Shown piece after piece: positions 1 through 6,838 of a DNA stretch of 64,000 nucleotides. The translations under genes and the position numbers were made by a program. How positions within the stretch are numbered: position 1 is the first letter of the stretch; every line of letters begins with the position of its first letter. The DNA lies in the NCBI GenBank assembly GCA_029864805.1, contig JAOTSS010000001.1:1-64000 (forward strand). The letters are read 5' to 3'. The notes below the pieces were generated by a model. It was not told where the DNA came from. It saw only the letters and a program-made list of their open reading frames with translations, and did not search any database. The DNA comes from Candidatus Nitrosopumilus sp. GTDB lineage: Archaea; Thermoproteota; Nitrososphaeria; Nitrososphaerales; Nitrosopumilaceae.

Positions 1-113
1 GTCTCTTAGGAGCTGCTTTCTTTGCTGCAGTTCGTCTCTTAGGAGCTGCTTTCTTTGCTGCAGTTCGTCTCTTAGGAGCTGCTTTCTTTGCTGCAGTTCG
101 TCTCTTAGGAGAT
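1..113 (-). repeat. 33-bp tandem repeat inside the Lys/Ala-rich gene
   Basis: Positions 1-33, 34-66 and 67-99 are three identical 33-nt units, followed by a partial fourth unit from 100. Each encodes the 11 residues KRRTAAKKAAP in frame. The array runs off the left edge, so the copy number is unknown. Nucleotide-level identity between units indicates recent expansion or homogenisation. Confidence 0.9.
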
Positions 114-259
114 ACCTTAGCGTTTTTCCTTCTAGTTGCTGCTGCCTTTCTCTTACGAGCTGCCGCTGCTTTTAGTGCTTCAGCTTTTGATGCATTTCTC
201 TTACGAGTTCTTGCTGCTTTCTTTGCTGCTTCGACTCTCTTGGCTTTGGATGTTACCAT
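1..259 (-). CDS. Lys/Ala/Arg-rich histone-H1-like protein, partial
   Basis: The ATG at 259 opens a reading frame that runs off the left edge of the window, so the C-terminus is missing. About 86 codons are visible and almost all are Lys, Arg or Ala, with motifs such as KRRTAAKKAAP repeated. The composition matches eukaryotic/bacterial histone H1-type tails (HC1-like, AlgP-like) that bind DNA without sequence specificity, so chromatin binding is an inference from composition only. A TATA-like box (CCATATAAC on the minus strand, 283-291) sits about 28 nt before the ATG, suggesting a leaderless message. The 3' part consists of 33-bp tandem repeats. Confidence 0.7.
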   Translation of the reverse strand, partial: MVTSKAKRVEAAKKAARTRKRNASKAEALKAAAARKRKAAATRRKNAKVSPKRRTAAKKAAPKRRTAAKKAAPKRRTAAKKAAPKR

Positions 260-350
260 AATTTTTTGCAAAAACCATGTGTGTTATATGGTAAAAGTCA
301 TACATTACTACACAAACTATAGAAAAATTTGACACAATTCTATTCTTCGA

Positions 351-836
351 TCAACAATTTGTAATGCAAACAACAGCTGTATCAACAGTTGATTGATCTT
401 TTTGTGGTCGAATAATTATTTTATATTGTTTTTCTTCATCAAATGGAATGTCAAACTGTGTTGTTCTCTCAATTGGTTTGTTTGGTTCTAGAGTTTCTAA
501 AAATAAATCTTTTGAAGAAAATTCACCATACACTGCTTTGTGTTTTTGCTCTTTTTCATCGACAATGTAAAACTGTCCTCCTGAAATTATTGTTTTTTCA
601 TCACTTGTGTTTTTTGCAGTTACTCCTATCATCACAAATGTATTTTCTGGCATAACTTCTTTACTTCCTTCATGTGTTCCCTCGAAAGTTACGATATATT
701 CTACTGGTCCCACAGTTACTGTTTCTCCAATTGTGGACTCTATGAAATTAGTTGTATATTGTGTGTACATTATCATTGCAAATCCCATTGAACCTATGAT
801 TGCTCCAATTACTATTATGATGCCAATTCCTCCCAT
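351..836 (-). CDS. membrane-anchored DUF4352-like protein
   Basis: A 161-residue protein with a glycine/isoleucine-rich N-terminal transmembrane anchor (about residues 3-25), followed by an extracytoplasmic domain with beta-rich character and a short Cys-containing tail (CITNC). The phrase pattern (TVGPVEYIV, VTAKNTSDEK, FDIPFDEEKQYKI) resembles the immunoglobulin-like DUF4352 fold used by secreted/lipid-anchored proteins, but this is a weak resemblance. The start at 836 is supported by a TATA-like CTATATATC at 858-866, about 26 nt upstream. Specific function is unknown. Confidence 0.7.
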   Translation of the reverse strand: MGGIGIIIVIGAIIGSMGFAMIMYTQYTTNFIESTIGETVTVGPVEYIVTFEGTHEGSKEVMPENTFVMIGVTAKNTSDEKTIISGGQFYIVDEKEQKHKAVYGEFSSKDLFLETLEPNKPIERTTQFDIPFDEEKQYKIIIRPQKDQSTVDTAVVCITNC

Positions 837-1039
837 GATTAATCTGATTTATTTTGATATATAGTTGAAACTGCTCGTTTCGTGTAATTCTGTACTAAAA
901 ACCCTCTTATTTTGAGCCAAATTGGGATCCTTTTTTGAGATTTACTATGTAAAAACAGACCCATGGTTATCTGTTAATTAATTCTAGAATGTTTGATCAA
1001 GCCTAGAGACAATTTCGTCATTGTTCTTTGTCTCTTGAC

Positions 1040-1064
1040 TTTTGATCTTTTTTTGCGATCAAAA
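1040..1064. promoter_or_regulatory. inverted repeat TTTTGATC/GATCAAAA upstream of secreted-protein gene
   Basis: TTTTGATC (1040-1047) and GATCAAAA (1057-1064) form a perfect 8-bp inverted repeat separated by 9 nt. It lies about 36 nt upstream of the TATA-like GTTAAATATC (1100-1109) of the gene at 1132. This spacing is compatible with a dimeric regulator site; the regulator is unknown. Confidence 0.35.
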
Positions 1065-1131
1065 TGATGAATATCGTATTTTCATGAATATGTAATATTA
1101 GTTAAATATCACATATTTGGGACTTGTACCA

Positions 1132-1881
1132 ATGACTAACACAAAAACAATTTTGGGCATTTCATTAGCTGCCGTATTTGCAGTATCTATGATTTTTGCT
1201 CAAAATGCAGTTGCTGATCCTCCAGCCAACCGTCATCTCATAATTGACGAGTTCAATTTTGAGACTTTTGATGGTATGGCTAAAGTTGACCTCAGGGCAG
1301 CCAGCCCCATTCCAAATAATGGTGGTGCATTTGGCTTTGCTGTATTCACAGATGAATCCGTGATCACAAATAATGTCTTGTCATTCACTGGACATATCTG
1401 TGCTGCAGATTCACCAGTTCAAGGAGACACTGCTAATGAAATTAAGAGATGTCCATTTAACCCAGAAGGTTCTATTGGCGTTTTAGAATTCCTTAGAGAT
1501 AACGTCCCAGGTTATGGTGGACTACCTGAAGGTGAAATTGATCAAGCAAATGATGGTGGAAAAATACATCCTCACATACTGGATTTGAAACCAATGGAAT
1601 CTGATTGTTCTGCTGCCCTTGCCGCAAACAATCTTGACGCTGGTGAAGGTATTGCTGTTGAGGTCGATGTAGCAAACTCTGTTGAAAACAACATTTCTCC
1701 AAGTGACTATCTAGTAAAACACTCCGGTAAAAACCTGACAGTTGGAAATATTCCAATTAGCGATATAGGTGGTGATGGGGTACAAGCAGTAGCATCATTC
1801 AACATATTCCCTCTACATGATGGAAAATCTAACATTACAAACCTCTGTTTGTATGATGTAGATTTCCAAGAATTCTCTTAG
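1132..1881 (+). CDS. secreted protein of unknown function
   Basis: A 249-residue protein from the ATG at 1132, beginning MTNTKTILGISLAAVF: a basic N-terminus, a hydrophobic core and a small-residue stretch ending near ADPPANRH, so a Sec-type signal peptide with cleavage after about residue 28. The mature part is acidic, Asn/Asp-rich and has few cysteines, as in archaeal surface or secreted proteins. A TTG at 1117 could extend the frame by five codons, but the TATA-like box at 1100-1109 is about 26 nt before the ATG, favouring 1132. Family not recognised. Confidence 0.8.
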   Translation: MTNTKTILGISLAAVFAVSMIFAQNAVADPPANRHLIIDEFNFETFDGMAKVDLRAASPIPNNGGAFGFAVFTDESVITNNVLSFTGHICAADSPVQGDTANEIKRCPFNPEGSIGVLEFLRDNVPGYGGLPEGEIDQANDGGKIHPHILDLKPMESDCSAALAANNLDAGEGIAVEVDVANSVENNISPSDYLVKHSGKNLTVGNIPISDIGGDGVQAVASFNIFPLHDGKSNITNLCLYDVDFQEFS

Positions 1882-2241
1882 AGGAATCTCTTTATTTTTT
1901 CTAAAATAAAGGGGTTTAGCTTTTACGCCTAGATAAAAAACTTGATACATGTTTAGCTGGGAGAGCTTGGTGGTTTGACGGTTGCATTTCATATTCAGGC
2001 ACAAGTGTTACACCCCCCCTCAAAACCGCTATTTTTCAAAATATCACATTATGCCTAAACACACTAATTTTTAGGGGGGGGTTTAGCGGCTAGGCTTGTT
2101 TTTAAGAAATTGTTTATTTTAAAAAAATTTTAGAAATTGATGTAGGGTGTATGTTTAGTCTGTATTTTTTAGTAATCTGGTACGCCTTTACTTAGCAATA
2201 TGGTCTCTATCTCTGGGTATAACTAGTTGTCATTTACACTC
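1882..2241. other. gene-free stretch with C7/G8 runs
   Basis: No convincing gene in 360 nt. It holds a run of 7 C (2013-2019) and a run of 8 G (2074-2081) that could pair across a loop of about 50 nt, and two copies of GGGGTTTAGC (1911-1920 and 2078-2087). GC-rich runs are unusual in this AT-rich sequence. An RNA gene, a long terminator hairpin or a decayed element are all possible. Confidence 0.4.
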
Positions 2242-2325
2242 TTACTGTTTCAATTCTTTTTGAATTGTTTTTACAATAAAATGTACTGCCAATGCTAATC
2301 CAATCATTTTGAAAAAATTATTCAT
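2242..2325 (-). CDS. 27-aa hydrophobic peptide, last ORF of micro-operon
   Basis: A 27-residue ORF from the ATG at 2325 (MNNFFKMIGLALAVHF...) with one short hydrophobic segment (residues 6-18) and a basic tail. Its start overlaps the stop codon of the preceding tiny ORF within ATGAATAA, typical of translational coupling. It is the last of four overlapping small ORFs on the minus strand. Function unknown. A decayed, frameshifted ancestor is an alternative reading. Confidence 0.4.
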   Translation of the reverse strand: MNNFFKMIGLALAVHFIVKTIQKELKQ

Positions 2326-2395
2326 GTGGCCCAGCCTCTTTCTTATCATACGTATCAAGAATTTCATCTATTATTTTGGTAATGTTCAATTTCAA
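2318..2395 (-). CDS. 25-aa peptide, third ORF of micro-operon
   Basis: A 25-residue acidic/amphipathic peptide from a TTG at 2395, overlapping the stop of the upstream ORF (TTGA). A GGAGG motif (2400-2404) sits four bases before the TTG and may serve as the ribosome binding site. The sequence NITKIIDEILDTYDKK reads like a real helix, arguing against random ORF. It could also be the frameshifted continuation of the 38-aa ORF before it. Confidence 0.4.
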   Translation of the reverse strand: MKLNITKIIDEILDTYDKKEAGPHE

Positions 2396-2508
2396 ATTGC
2401 CTCCCATTTTGTAGTTGCATCTTCAAGTTTGAATTTGCTAACATTTATGCTAACACTAATCTCAAAGTTCTTTGTTGCATGTCTGAATAAAATGTTGTAA
2501 ACATTCAT
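2392..2508 (-). CDS. 38-aa peptide, second ORF of micro-operon
   Basis: A 38-residue ORF from the ATG at 2508, sharing an ATGA overlap with the stop of the first ORF. The sequence has alternating hydrophobic residues (NFEISVSINVSKFKLED) suggesting a beta hairpin. No family recognised. Its position between two other overlapping ORFs suggests one polycistronic message. Confidence 0.45.
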   Translation of the reverse strand: MNVYNILFRHATKNFEISVSINVSKFKLEDATTKWEAI

Positions 2509-2630
2509 TTTACAAACTCCATCAAAGTTGCAATAGTTGTCAAAACAAAAACTTTGTTTTTTGCAGCCTTGAATTTAACAATTTGATTTCCCATCAAACT
2601 TGATTTTGTTGTAAATTTTATTGGTTTCAT
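2505..2630 (-). CDS. 41-aa peptide, first ORF of micro-operon
   Basis: A 41-residue basic peptide from the ATG at 2630 with alternating hydrophobic residues (QIVKFKAAKNKVFVLTT). A clear TATA-like box (CTTATATCT on the minus strand, about 2651-2659) lies 25-26 nt upstream of the ATG, the usual distance for a leaderless archaeal transcript, which is the best evidence that the chain is expressed. The stop overlaps the next start. No family recognised. Confidence 0.5.
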   Translation of the reverse strand: MKPIKFTTKSSLMGNQIVKFKAAKNKVFVLTTIATLMEFVK

Positions 2631-2691
2631 ACTATATCCTGGTAAATTTTAGATATAAGAACCGCGTATAACTGATAAATCATCTATTTTT

Positions 2692-3141
2692 TTAAAATGT
2701 TTTTAATAAAAATCTAGATGTTTTTTCATGTTTTTCTGATACACTTTCTATTGCATCAAATACTGTTTGTTGGTTGATGTTCTCTTTGTCATCTAGAACA
2801 ACGTACACTCCAATTTTCTGTTTTCCATCCTCAGTGATGTTTTTGTTAATTGCTTGAATTGAGTAACAAAAATCTGTGACTTTTTTTTCAAATCTTTCTT
2901 TTTCTTGCTGATTAAATCCCAAATAACGTGCAATTTGGCTGTTTTTCATTACAACTTTGGCTCCTATTACTAGAATGCCTGGCTGACCTTTTGGTTCAAA
3001 TATTTCTACAGGAATTCCTGTCTTACCTGCATGCTTTACTAACATTTGGAAAATGTTTTCTGTACTTTTGATTGATTCAAAAGAAAGTCCTTCGTGAATT
3101 AACCATCTCTCGACACTATCTCGTAGTCTAGATTCGCCCAT
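2692..3141 (-). CDS. DUF2299-like protein
   Basis: A protein of 149 residues with N-terminal MGESRLRDSVERWLIHEGLSF, then a central beta-rich segment (PGILVIGAKVVMKNSQ) and a C-terminal half with VGVYVVL-like strands. The pattern fits the small archaeal DUF2299 family as I remember it; biochemical role unknown. The ATG at 3141 is preferred over a TTG at 3150, because a TATA-like CATATAG (about 3162-3168) lies 24 nt upstream. A perfect palindrome at 3208-3231, shared with the next gene cluster, lies further upstream. Confidence 0.7.
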   Translation of the reverse strand: MGESRLRDSVERWLIHEGLSFESIKSTENIFQMLVKHAGKTGIPVEIFEPKGQPGILVIGAKVVMKNSQIARYLGFNQQEKERFEKKVTDFCYSIQAINKNITEDGKQKIGVYVVLDDKENINQQTVFDAIESVSEKHEKTSRFLLKTF

Positions 3142-3207
3142 TAAATACAATTGAAATTGGTTCTATATGATTCTAAATTAGTTAGTTTAATACTCTAAAT
3201 TTTTAAT

Positions 3208-3231
3208 ATTTCTAAATTCGAATTTAGAAAT
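3208..3231. promoter_or_regulatory. 24-bp perfect palindrome, copy A
   Basis: The half-site TTTCTAAATTC is followed directly by its reverse complement, with one extra pairing base each side. It lies 67 nt upstream of the DUF2299 start and about 40 nt upstream of its TATA-like box. The same 22-nt core recurs at 3847-3868 before the next gene cluster, suggesting one regulator for both. Confidence 0.6.
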
Positions 3232-3268
3232 GTTTGAAATTGCTACATGTAAACAAGATAATTTGTAC

Positions 3269-3496
3269 CTAGATGTTTACATTAAATCCTGAATCCATAT
3301 AAGGAATTGACGAAGCTACCACGATGTTAAATATGATTCCAATTACCATTAACACTAGACCTAGATACAAACAACTCTTTGCCTTTCGAGGATCATCTTG
3401 ACGCAAAACAAAGAATGCAATTATTCCTCCAACAATTCCTAAAAAAACTGGTAACAAAAACCATGCATTACTCCTTGGTTTTTCAGCATATCCCAT
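3269..3496 (-). CDS. small two-TM membrane protein
   Basis: A 75-residue protein with two transmembrane helices (about residues 12-31 and 42-64) joined by a polar loop containing RQDDPRKAKSC. Its start lies 7 nt after the stop of the upstream zinc-ribbon gene, so the two are probably co-transcribed. The loop arrangement is common in short archaeal membrane proteins of unknown role. No family-specific motif seen. Confidence 0.75.
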   Translation of the reverse strand: MGYAEKPRSNAWFLLPVFLGIVGGIIAFFVLRQDDPRKAKSCLYLGLVLMVIGIIFNIVVASSIPYMDSGFNVNI

Positions 3497-3503
3497 ACTT
3501 TAC

Positions 3504-3755
3504 CTAGTTTTTTTGCATTATTGATTTTTTCTGTAATTGTGTGATCTCGATTTCAACTGTTTCTAATGGATCCTCGACTTGATTTCTTCTTATTGAAAAC
3601 ATTTTTGGTTTTTCAAAGTCATCAGTACAATCAGGACATGCATAAACTAATACTCTGTGTTCATTCGGTGCTTTTGGATTAGATAGTCTTGGGTAATACA
3701 CTAGTCTTGCGCCACAATCTACACAATACCTATTGGCCCTTCTAGTTCTGACCAA
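3504..3755 (-). CDS. zinc-ribbon protein
   Basis: An 83-residue protein with a CxxC pair near the N-terminus (YCVDCGARLVYYP) and a second CxxC (YACPDC) about 30 residues later, a four-cysteine zinc ribbon. The rest is charged and may bind nucleic acid or protein. The start is a TTG at 3755 preceded by a good GGAGG site. A 20-codon ORF in another frame overlaps this start from upstream. The gene is first in a pair with the membrane protein at 3269. Confidence 0.75.
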   Translation of the reverse strand: MVRTRRANRYCVDCGARLVYYPRLSNPKAPNEHRVLVYACPDCTDDFEKPKMFSIRRNQVEDPLETVEIEITQLQKKSIMQKN

Positions 3756-3804
3756 TGTAAACCTCCTGCATTATTTTAGATATGCGATCATCTATTAGAT
3801 CCAT
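3742..3804 (-). CDS. 20-aa leaderless upstream ORF
   Basis: ATG at 3804 opens a 20-codon ORF (MDLIDDRISKIMQEVYIGQN) that ends 13 nt inside the zinc-ribbon gene in another frame. A TATA-like AGTAAATAG (3824-3832) lies about 24 nt before the ATG, so the message probably starts at this codon. It may couple translation to the TTG start downstream, or be the N-terminal part of a frameshifted gene. Confidence 0.35.
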   Translation of the reverse strand: MDLIDDRISKIMQEVYIGQN

Positions 3805-3846
3805 GTTGTCTAATAGTCTAAACTATTTACTATCAATCGATCAATA

Positions 3847-3868
3847 TTTCTAAATTCGAATTTAGAAA
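3847..3868. promoter_or_regulatory. 22-bp perfect palindrome, copy B
   Basis: Same core as copy A (TTTCTAAATTC and its complement, no spacer). It lies about 20 nt upstream of the TATA-like box of the zinc-ribbon/membrane-protein transcript and next to a TTGATCGAT motif on the minus strand (3836-3844). Probably an operator. Confidence 0.6.
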
Positions 3869-3875
3869 CATTACG

Positions 3876-3949
3876 CGCCTCCCATCAGACTTGAACTGAT
3901 GACCATCCGATTAACAGTCGGATGCTCTACCACGCTGAGCTAGGGAGGC
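3876..3949 (-). tRNA. trnN: tRNA-Asn (GTT)
   Basis: Minus strand folds as a full cloverleaf: acceptor GCCTCCC pairs with GGGAGGC, D arm GCTC...GAGC, anticodon arm TCCGA-CTGTTAA-TCGGA with anticodon GTT, and T arm ATCAG-TTCAAGT-CTGAT. The discriminator base is G. No intron and no encoded CCA. Confidence 0.95.
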
Positions 3950-4079
3950 ACAAGGTTGTACCTTAACAAAAGTGATTTAATCTTTGCGAAATACCCTATA
4001 TGTTAGAAATTTGTTTTTGACTAATTTTTGACACATTACAGGTGCAATCAAGTGGAATTTTGTCAATATGTTGGCTAGT

Positions 4080-4307
4080 TTATTTTTTTATTTCTTCTCT
4101 GATCCATTCAATAGTTTTTTGTTTTTTATAACATTTACTACATTTATAATAATCTTCTGCAAGATACCCTTTCACTGGAACTAACACCCAATCATGTCCT
4201 TTTTTCCTACACATTGATTTGCCAATATCTTTGATCGATTTGAAGGCATACTCAAATGAAAAAATATTATTTGAAAACGAGGAGACTGCTTTTTTATCCT
4301 TATTCAT
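4080..4307 (-). CDS. small Cys/His zinc-binding-type protein
   Basis: A 75-residue basic protein with a CxxC pair (KCSKC) and an upstream C and H (SMCRKKGHDW) that could complete a zinc site. A GTG at 4343 would extend it by twelve codons, but a TATA-like GTTTATAC (about 4332-4339) lies 28 nt before the ATG at 4307, which I prefer. The frame contains one of the four local TTGATCGAT copies. Function unknown. Confidence 0.6.
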   Translation of the reverse strand: MNKDKKAVSSFSNNIFSFEYAFKSIKDIGKSMCRKKGHDWVLVPVKGYLAEDYYKCSKCYKKQKTIEWIREEIKK

Positions 4308-4882
4308 GAGATAATGAAATGAAATTAAATTGTATAAACTCACGTATTTGTTTTTATTTAATTCATTGTCAAGGATTTGTAAACTATTAATTGATCGATC
4401 ATTTTTCTAAAAATAAATTTGTTTTGAAATTTTTCATTTTTTACTCATGAATATTTTTTTACATGCATTTTTAGAATTTTTTTACAGATCGCTTTTCTGA
4501 AACTAAAAATAAAAAAATCATGTTCTTGACGATTTTGTTGTTGTTATTTCTAAAATAATTCTAATTTGTTTAGCCTTTCAAAAATAATATTATTTTTAAT
4601 TTGTTTTTACCATTATTACTTTTAGATGAATCTAATAATCTTTTGATCGTTTATTTTTAGTTGATCGATAATTATGATGTAATATTTTACAAATTGATTT
4701 TGAATTAGTTTCATTGTAATCCATTCATGAGCATGGTTTTAGAATGTGGATTTTTTCAATTCATTCATTTGTAATCTAAATGTGTAAAAATATCTTTTTG
4801 ATTATACTCTGTTTCTGTGCGTTACGACAAATAATTCCCACTATTGATTCTTTATACGCTTAAGTCAGACGATTTTCATAGT
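4308..4882. other. gene-free AT-rich stretch with TTGATCGAT motifs
   Basis: No gene supported in about 570 nt. It contains TTGATCGAT at 4391-4399 and 4661-4669; further copies lie at 4231-4239 (inside the neighbouring gene) and, inverted, at 3836-3844. Otherwise poly-A/T runs and stop codons in all frames. Confidence 0.4.
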
Positions 4883-5170
4883 TTAATTAAATTTACTGAA
4901 AAACCCTTTGATTTCTTTTGCATGGCTCTCAACTAACTCAATAATTTCTAAATGCTCGTCTGCTGTGGGTTCCCTTTTATGCACAATCTGAAATGCACTA
5001 AGTGCTGAACCGACCATCTCTCCAACAAAAAATCCACACAGAAAATCACCAATATTTGCACAATCCCACGTTTCACCAACTCTGGGAGATGCGCCTGCTG
5101 TTTTATACAATTCAAGGGTCTGTTCAATTAAATTTGTTGTTTGTTTTTGAAATTCAGGATCAAGAGTCAT
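4883..5170 (-). CDS. conserved hypothetical protein
   Basis: A 95-residue acidic, mostly helical protein with a central CANIGDFLCGFFVGEMVGSAL segment and a C-terminal helix. Two cysteines flank the hydrophobic centre. It lies 17 nt downstream of rpl6 on the same strand and may be the last gene of the ribosomal transcript. No recognised family. Confidence 0.7.
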   Translation of the reverse strand: MTLDPEFQKQTTNLIEQTLELYKTAGASPRVGETWDCANIGDFLCGFFVGEMVGSALSAFQIVHKREPTADEHLEIIELVESHAKEIKGFFSKFN

Positions 5171-5187
5171 TAGGAAAACTTAAGATC

Positions 5188-5745
5188 TTATTTTTCTAAA
5201 CCTTTCTTTTTCTCAAATGAATATATGCCATCAAGAAAAACTCTGTGGTCTTTGTTTTTTACTTTCGTTTTAAGTTCTATGTTTGCCGCAGTTTGAGTAA
5301 TGTCTGTCCAAACTTCACCAGTTAGAATTACGTCTTCTCCTTTAGGGATTACTTTGGTATTGCCTACAATTTTTGTAACTCTTGGTGCTCTTTCTCCCTG
5401 GAAGTTTTCAATTAGAATTTTTTTGCCCTCTACTTTTAATGTAATTGGAAAATGTGCATAGACAATTTTCATTTTAATTGTGTAACCATCTACTAGGCCT
5501 TCACAAATATTTCTGATAATGGATCTTGCAGTATGTAAAATTGCATAATCTCTCTTTCTACTTCCAATTGCATTTAGGATGACTTTGTTTTCTGTAATCT
5601 CGATGTTAATTGGAATACTTCGAAAACTTTTGAATGTTTTACCTAGAGGTCCCACAAATGATAACATGTGTTTGTTTAGTGTAAGTTTGACTCCTTCTGG
5701 GATGATGACCTCGTCTTGAAATTTTTCCATCTGCTTAGTAGACAT
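5188..5745 (-). CDS. rpl6: ribosomal protein uL6
   Basis: A 185-residue archaeal uL6, with the two alpha/beta repeats of the family (HMLSFVGPLGKTFKSF near residue 27 and a second copy after mid-protein). It binds 23S rRNA near the sarcin-ricin/GTPase centre. The ATG at 5745 overlaps the 3' end of rps8 by 11 nt. It is the last ribosomal gene of this transcript, whereas many archaea continue with rpl32e, rpl19e, rpl18 and rps5. Confidence 0.95.
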   Translation of the reverse strand: MSTKQMEKFQDEVIIPEGVKLTLNKHMLSFVGPLGKTFKSFRSIPINIEITENKVILNAIGSRKRDYAILHTARSIIRNICEGLVDGYTIKMKIVYAHFPITLKVEGKKILIENFQGERAPRVTKIVGNTKVIPKGEDVILTGEVWTDITQTAANIELKTKVKNKDHRVFLDGIYSFEKKKGLEK

Positions 5746-6127
5746 ATCCTATCAAAAACCCTCCAATTCCTTTTTCTGATGCGTCATGATGTGACATTAC
5801 TCCTTGATTTGTTGTAACTAGTAACATTCCTCTATCATAAGCGGGCAAGTACTGCTGTTCCCAATTATTATATTCGTCAGTTTTCACTTTGAATCTCGGT
5901 GAAATAGCTCCACATTTTGTAATTTTTGCCAATAATTTAATCTTGAATTTACCTCCCCTTTTATCGTCAATATGCTCAAACTCTCCAATGTATCCGTCTT
6001 TTTGGAGTGTCTTTAGAACCTCAATTCCTAACTTTGATGTTGGAAGAATCACACAGTCACCCTTTCTTCTTGTTTCATTGTTGTATAATGTGACAAATAG
6101 ATTTGCTAAAATGTTAGTTGCTGGCAT
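5735..6127 (-). CDS. rps8: ribosomal protein uS8
   Basis: A 130-residue archaeal uS8: N-terminal NILANLFVTLYNNETRRKG and a C-terminal segment GMLLVTTNQGVMSHHDASEK, the conserved rRNA-binding region of the family. It binds the central domain of 16S rRNA early in 30S assembly. Located 7 nt after rps14, overlapping rpl6. Confidence 0.95.
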   Translation of the reverse strand: MPATNILANLFVTLYNNETRRKGDCVILPTSKLGIEVLKTLQKDGYIGEFEHIDDKRGGKFKIKLLAKITKCGAISPRFKVKTDEYNNWEQQYLPAYDRGMLLVTTNQGVMSHHDASEKGIGGFLIGYVY

Positions 6128-6133
6128 CTTATA

Positions 6134-6313
6134 TCACTTATTTTTCCTAAACCCTAAAGATGTTGCGACTTCTCTGAAGCATCGTCTGCATAACATTAAA
6201 TCATATTTTTGAATAACAGCTGTATAATCCCCACACCTTTTACACCATCGTGAACCTCGTCCAAAGTCGTGTTTTTTTCTTCCAGTGGCTTCATATGATC
6301 TATCTTTTGCCAT
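6134..6313 (-). CDS. rps14: ribosomal protein uS14 (zinc-binding form)
   Basis: A 59-residue protein read from the ATG at 6313, which overlaps the rpl5 stop (TAATG). Four cysteines, C24, C27, C42 and C45, form the zinc ribbon of the archaeal-type uS14, and the basic N-terminus plus C-terminal GFRKNK fit the family. It is in its usual place between rpl5 and rps8. Confidence 0.95.
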   Translation of the reverse strand: MAKDRSYEATGRKKHDFGRGSRWCKRCGDYTAVIQKYDLMLCRRCFREVATSLGFRKNK

Positions 6314-6834
6314 TATGCTACTGTCACTCCAAATTCTTTAACTAGATAATCCTTTGCTTCTTGACTGCTAATGATGTGTTTTTTTCCAACACTTGCTTTG
6401 TGTTTACTTCTGGTTCTAATCCCGTATCCTGGTCTTGTAAGTGTGATGGAAATTCCTAAACCTAAAATTCCTATCTGTGGATCGTATTTTACTCCTGGTA
6501 TGTCTATGTGCTCTTTAATTCCAAATGAATAATTTCCAAAATTGTCAAATGATTTTCCGTTAACTACATTACCTTTTGCTTCTAACAATCTTTTTAGCAA
6601 TTCTTTTGCATCATTACCTCGAATTGTAACTGCTGCACCTATTGGTTCTCCCTTTCTAACCCCCCAATCTCTTTGTGTTTCTTTTGCAGCTCTTGAGGAT
6701 GATTTTTTTCCTGATATCTGATCAAGTGCTCTTTTTGCAATATCGATAATATCTCCTGATTTTCCTACTCCCATGTTAAGAACTACTTTCTCAAGGGAAA
6801 TTTTTTTCATTATTGGTTCTGTTGTTTGAGACAT
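6313..6834 (-). CDS. rpl5: ribosomal protein uL5
   Basis: A 173-residue archaeal uL5 with KVVLNMGVGKSGD at the N-terminus and the GIKEHIDIPGVKYDP and GLGISITLTRPGYGI segments of the family. It binds 5S rRNA and helix 84 of 23S rRNA in the central protuberance. The stop overlaps the start of rps14, and rps4e lies 4 nt upstream. Confidence 0.95.
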   Translation of the reverse strand: MSQTTEPIMKKISLEKVVLNMGVGKSGDIIDIAKRALDQISGKKSSSRAAKETQRDWGVRKGEPIGAAVTIRGNDAKELLKRLLEAKGNVVNGKSFDNFGNYSFGIKEHIDIPGVKYDPQIGILGLGISITLTRPGYGIRTRSKHKASVGKKHIISSQEAKDYLVKEFGVTVA

Positions 6835-6838
6835 ATTA

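Noticed and set aside
2309..2500. 63-codon plus ORF with hydrophobic segments
   Set aside because: It is antisense to the four overlapping micro-ORFs that have promoter and coupling evidence.
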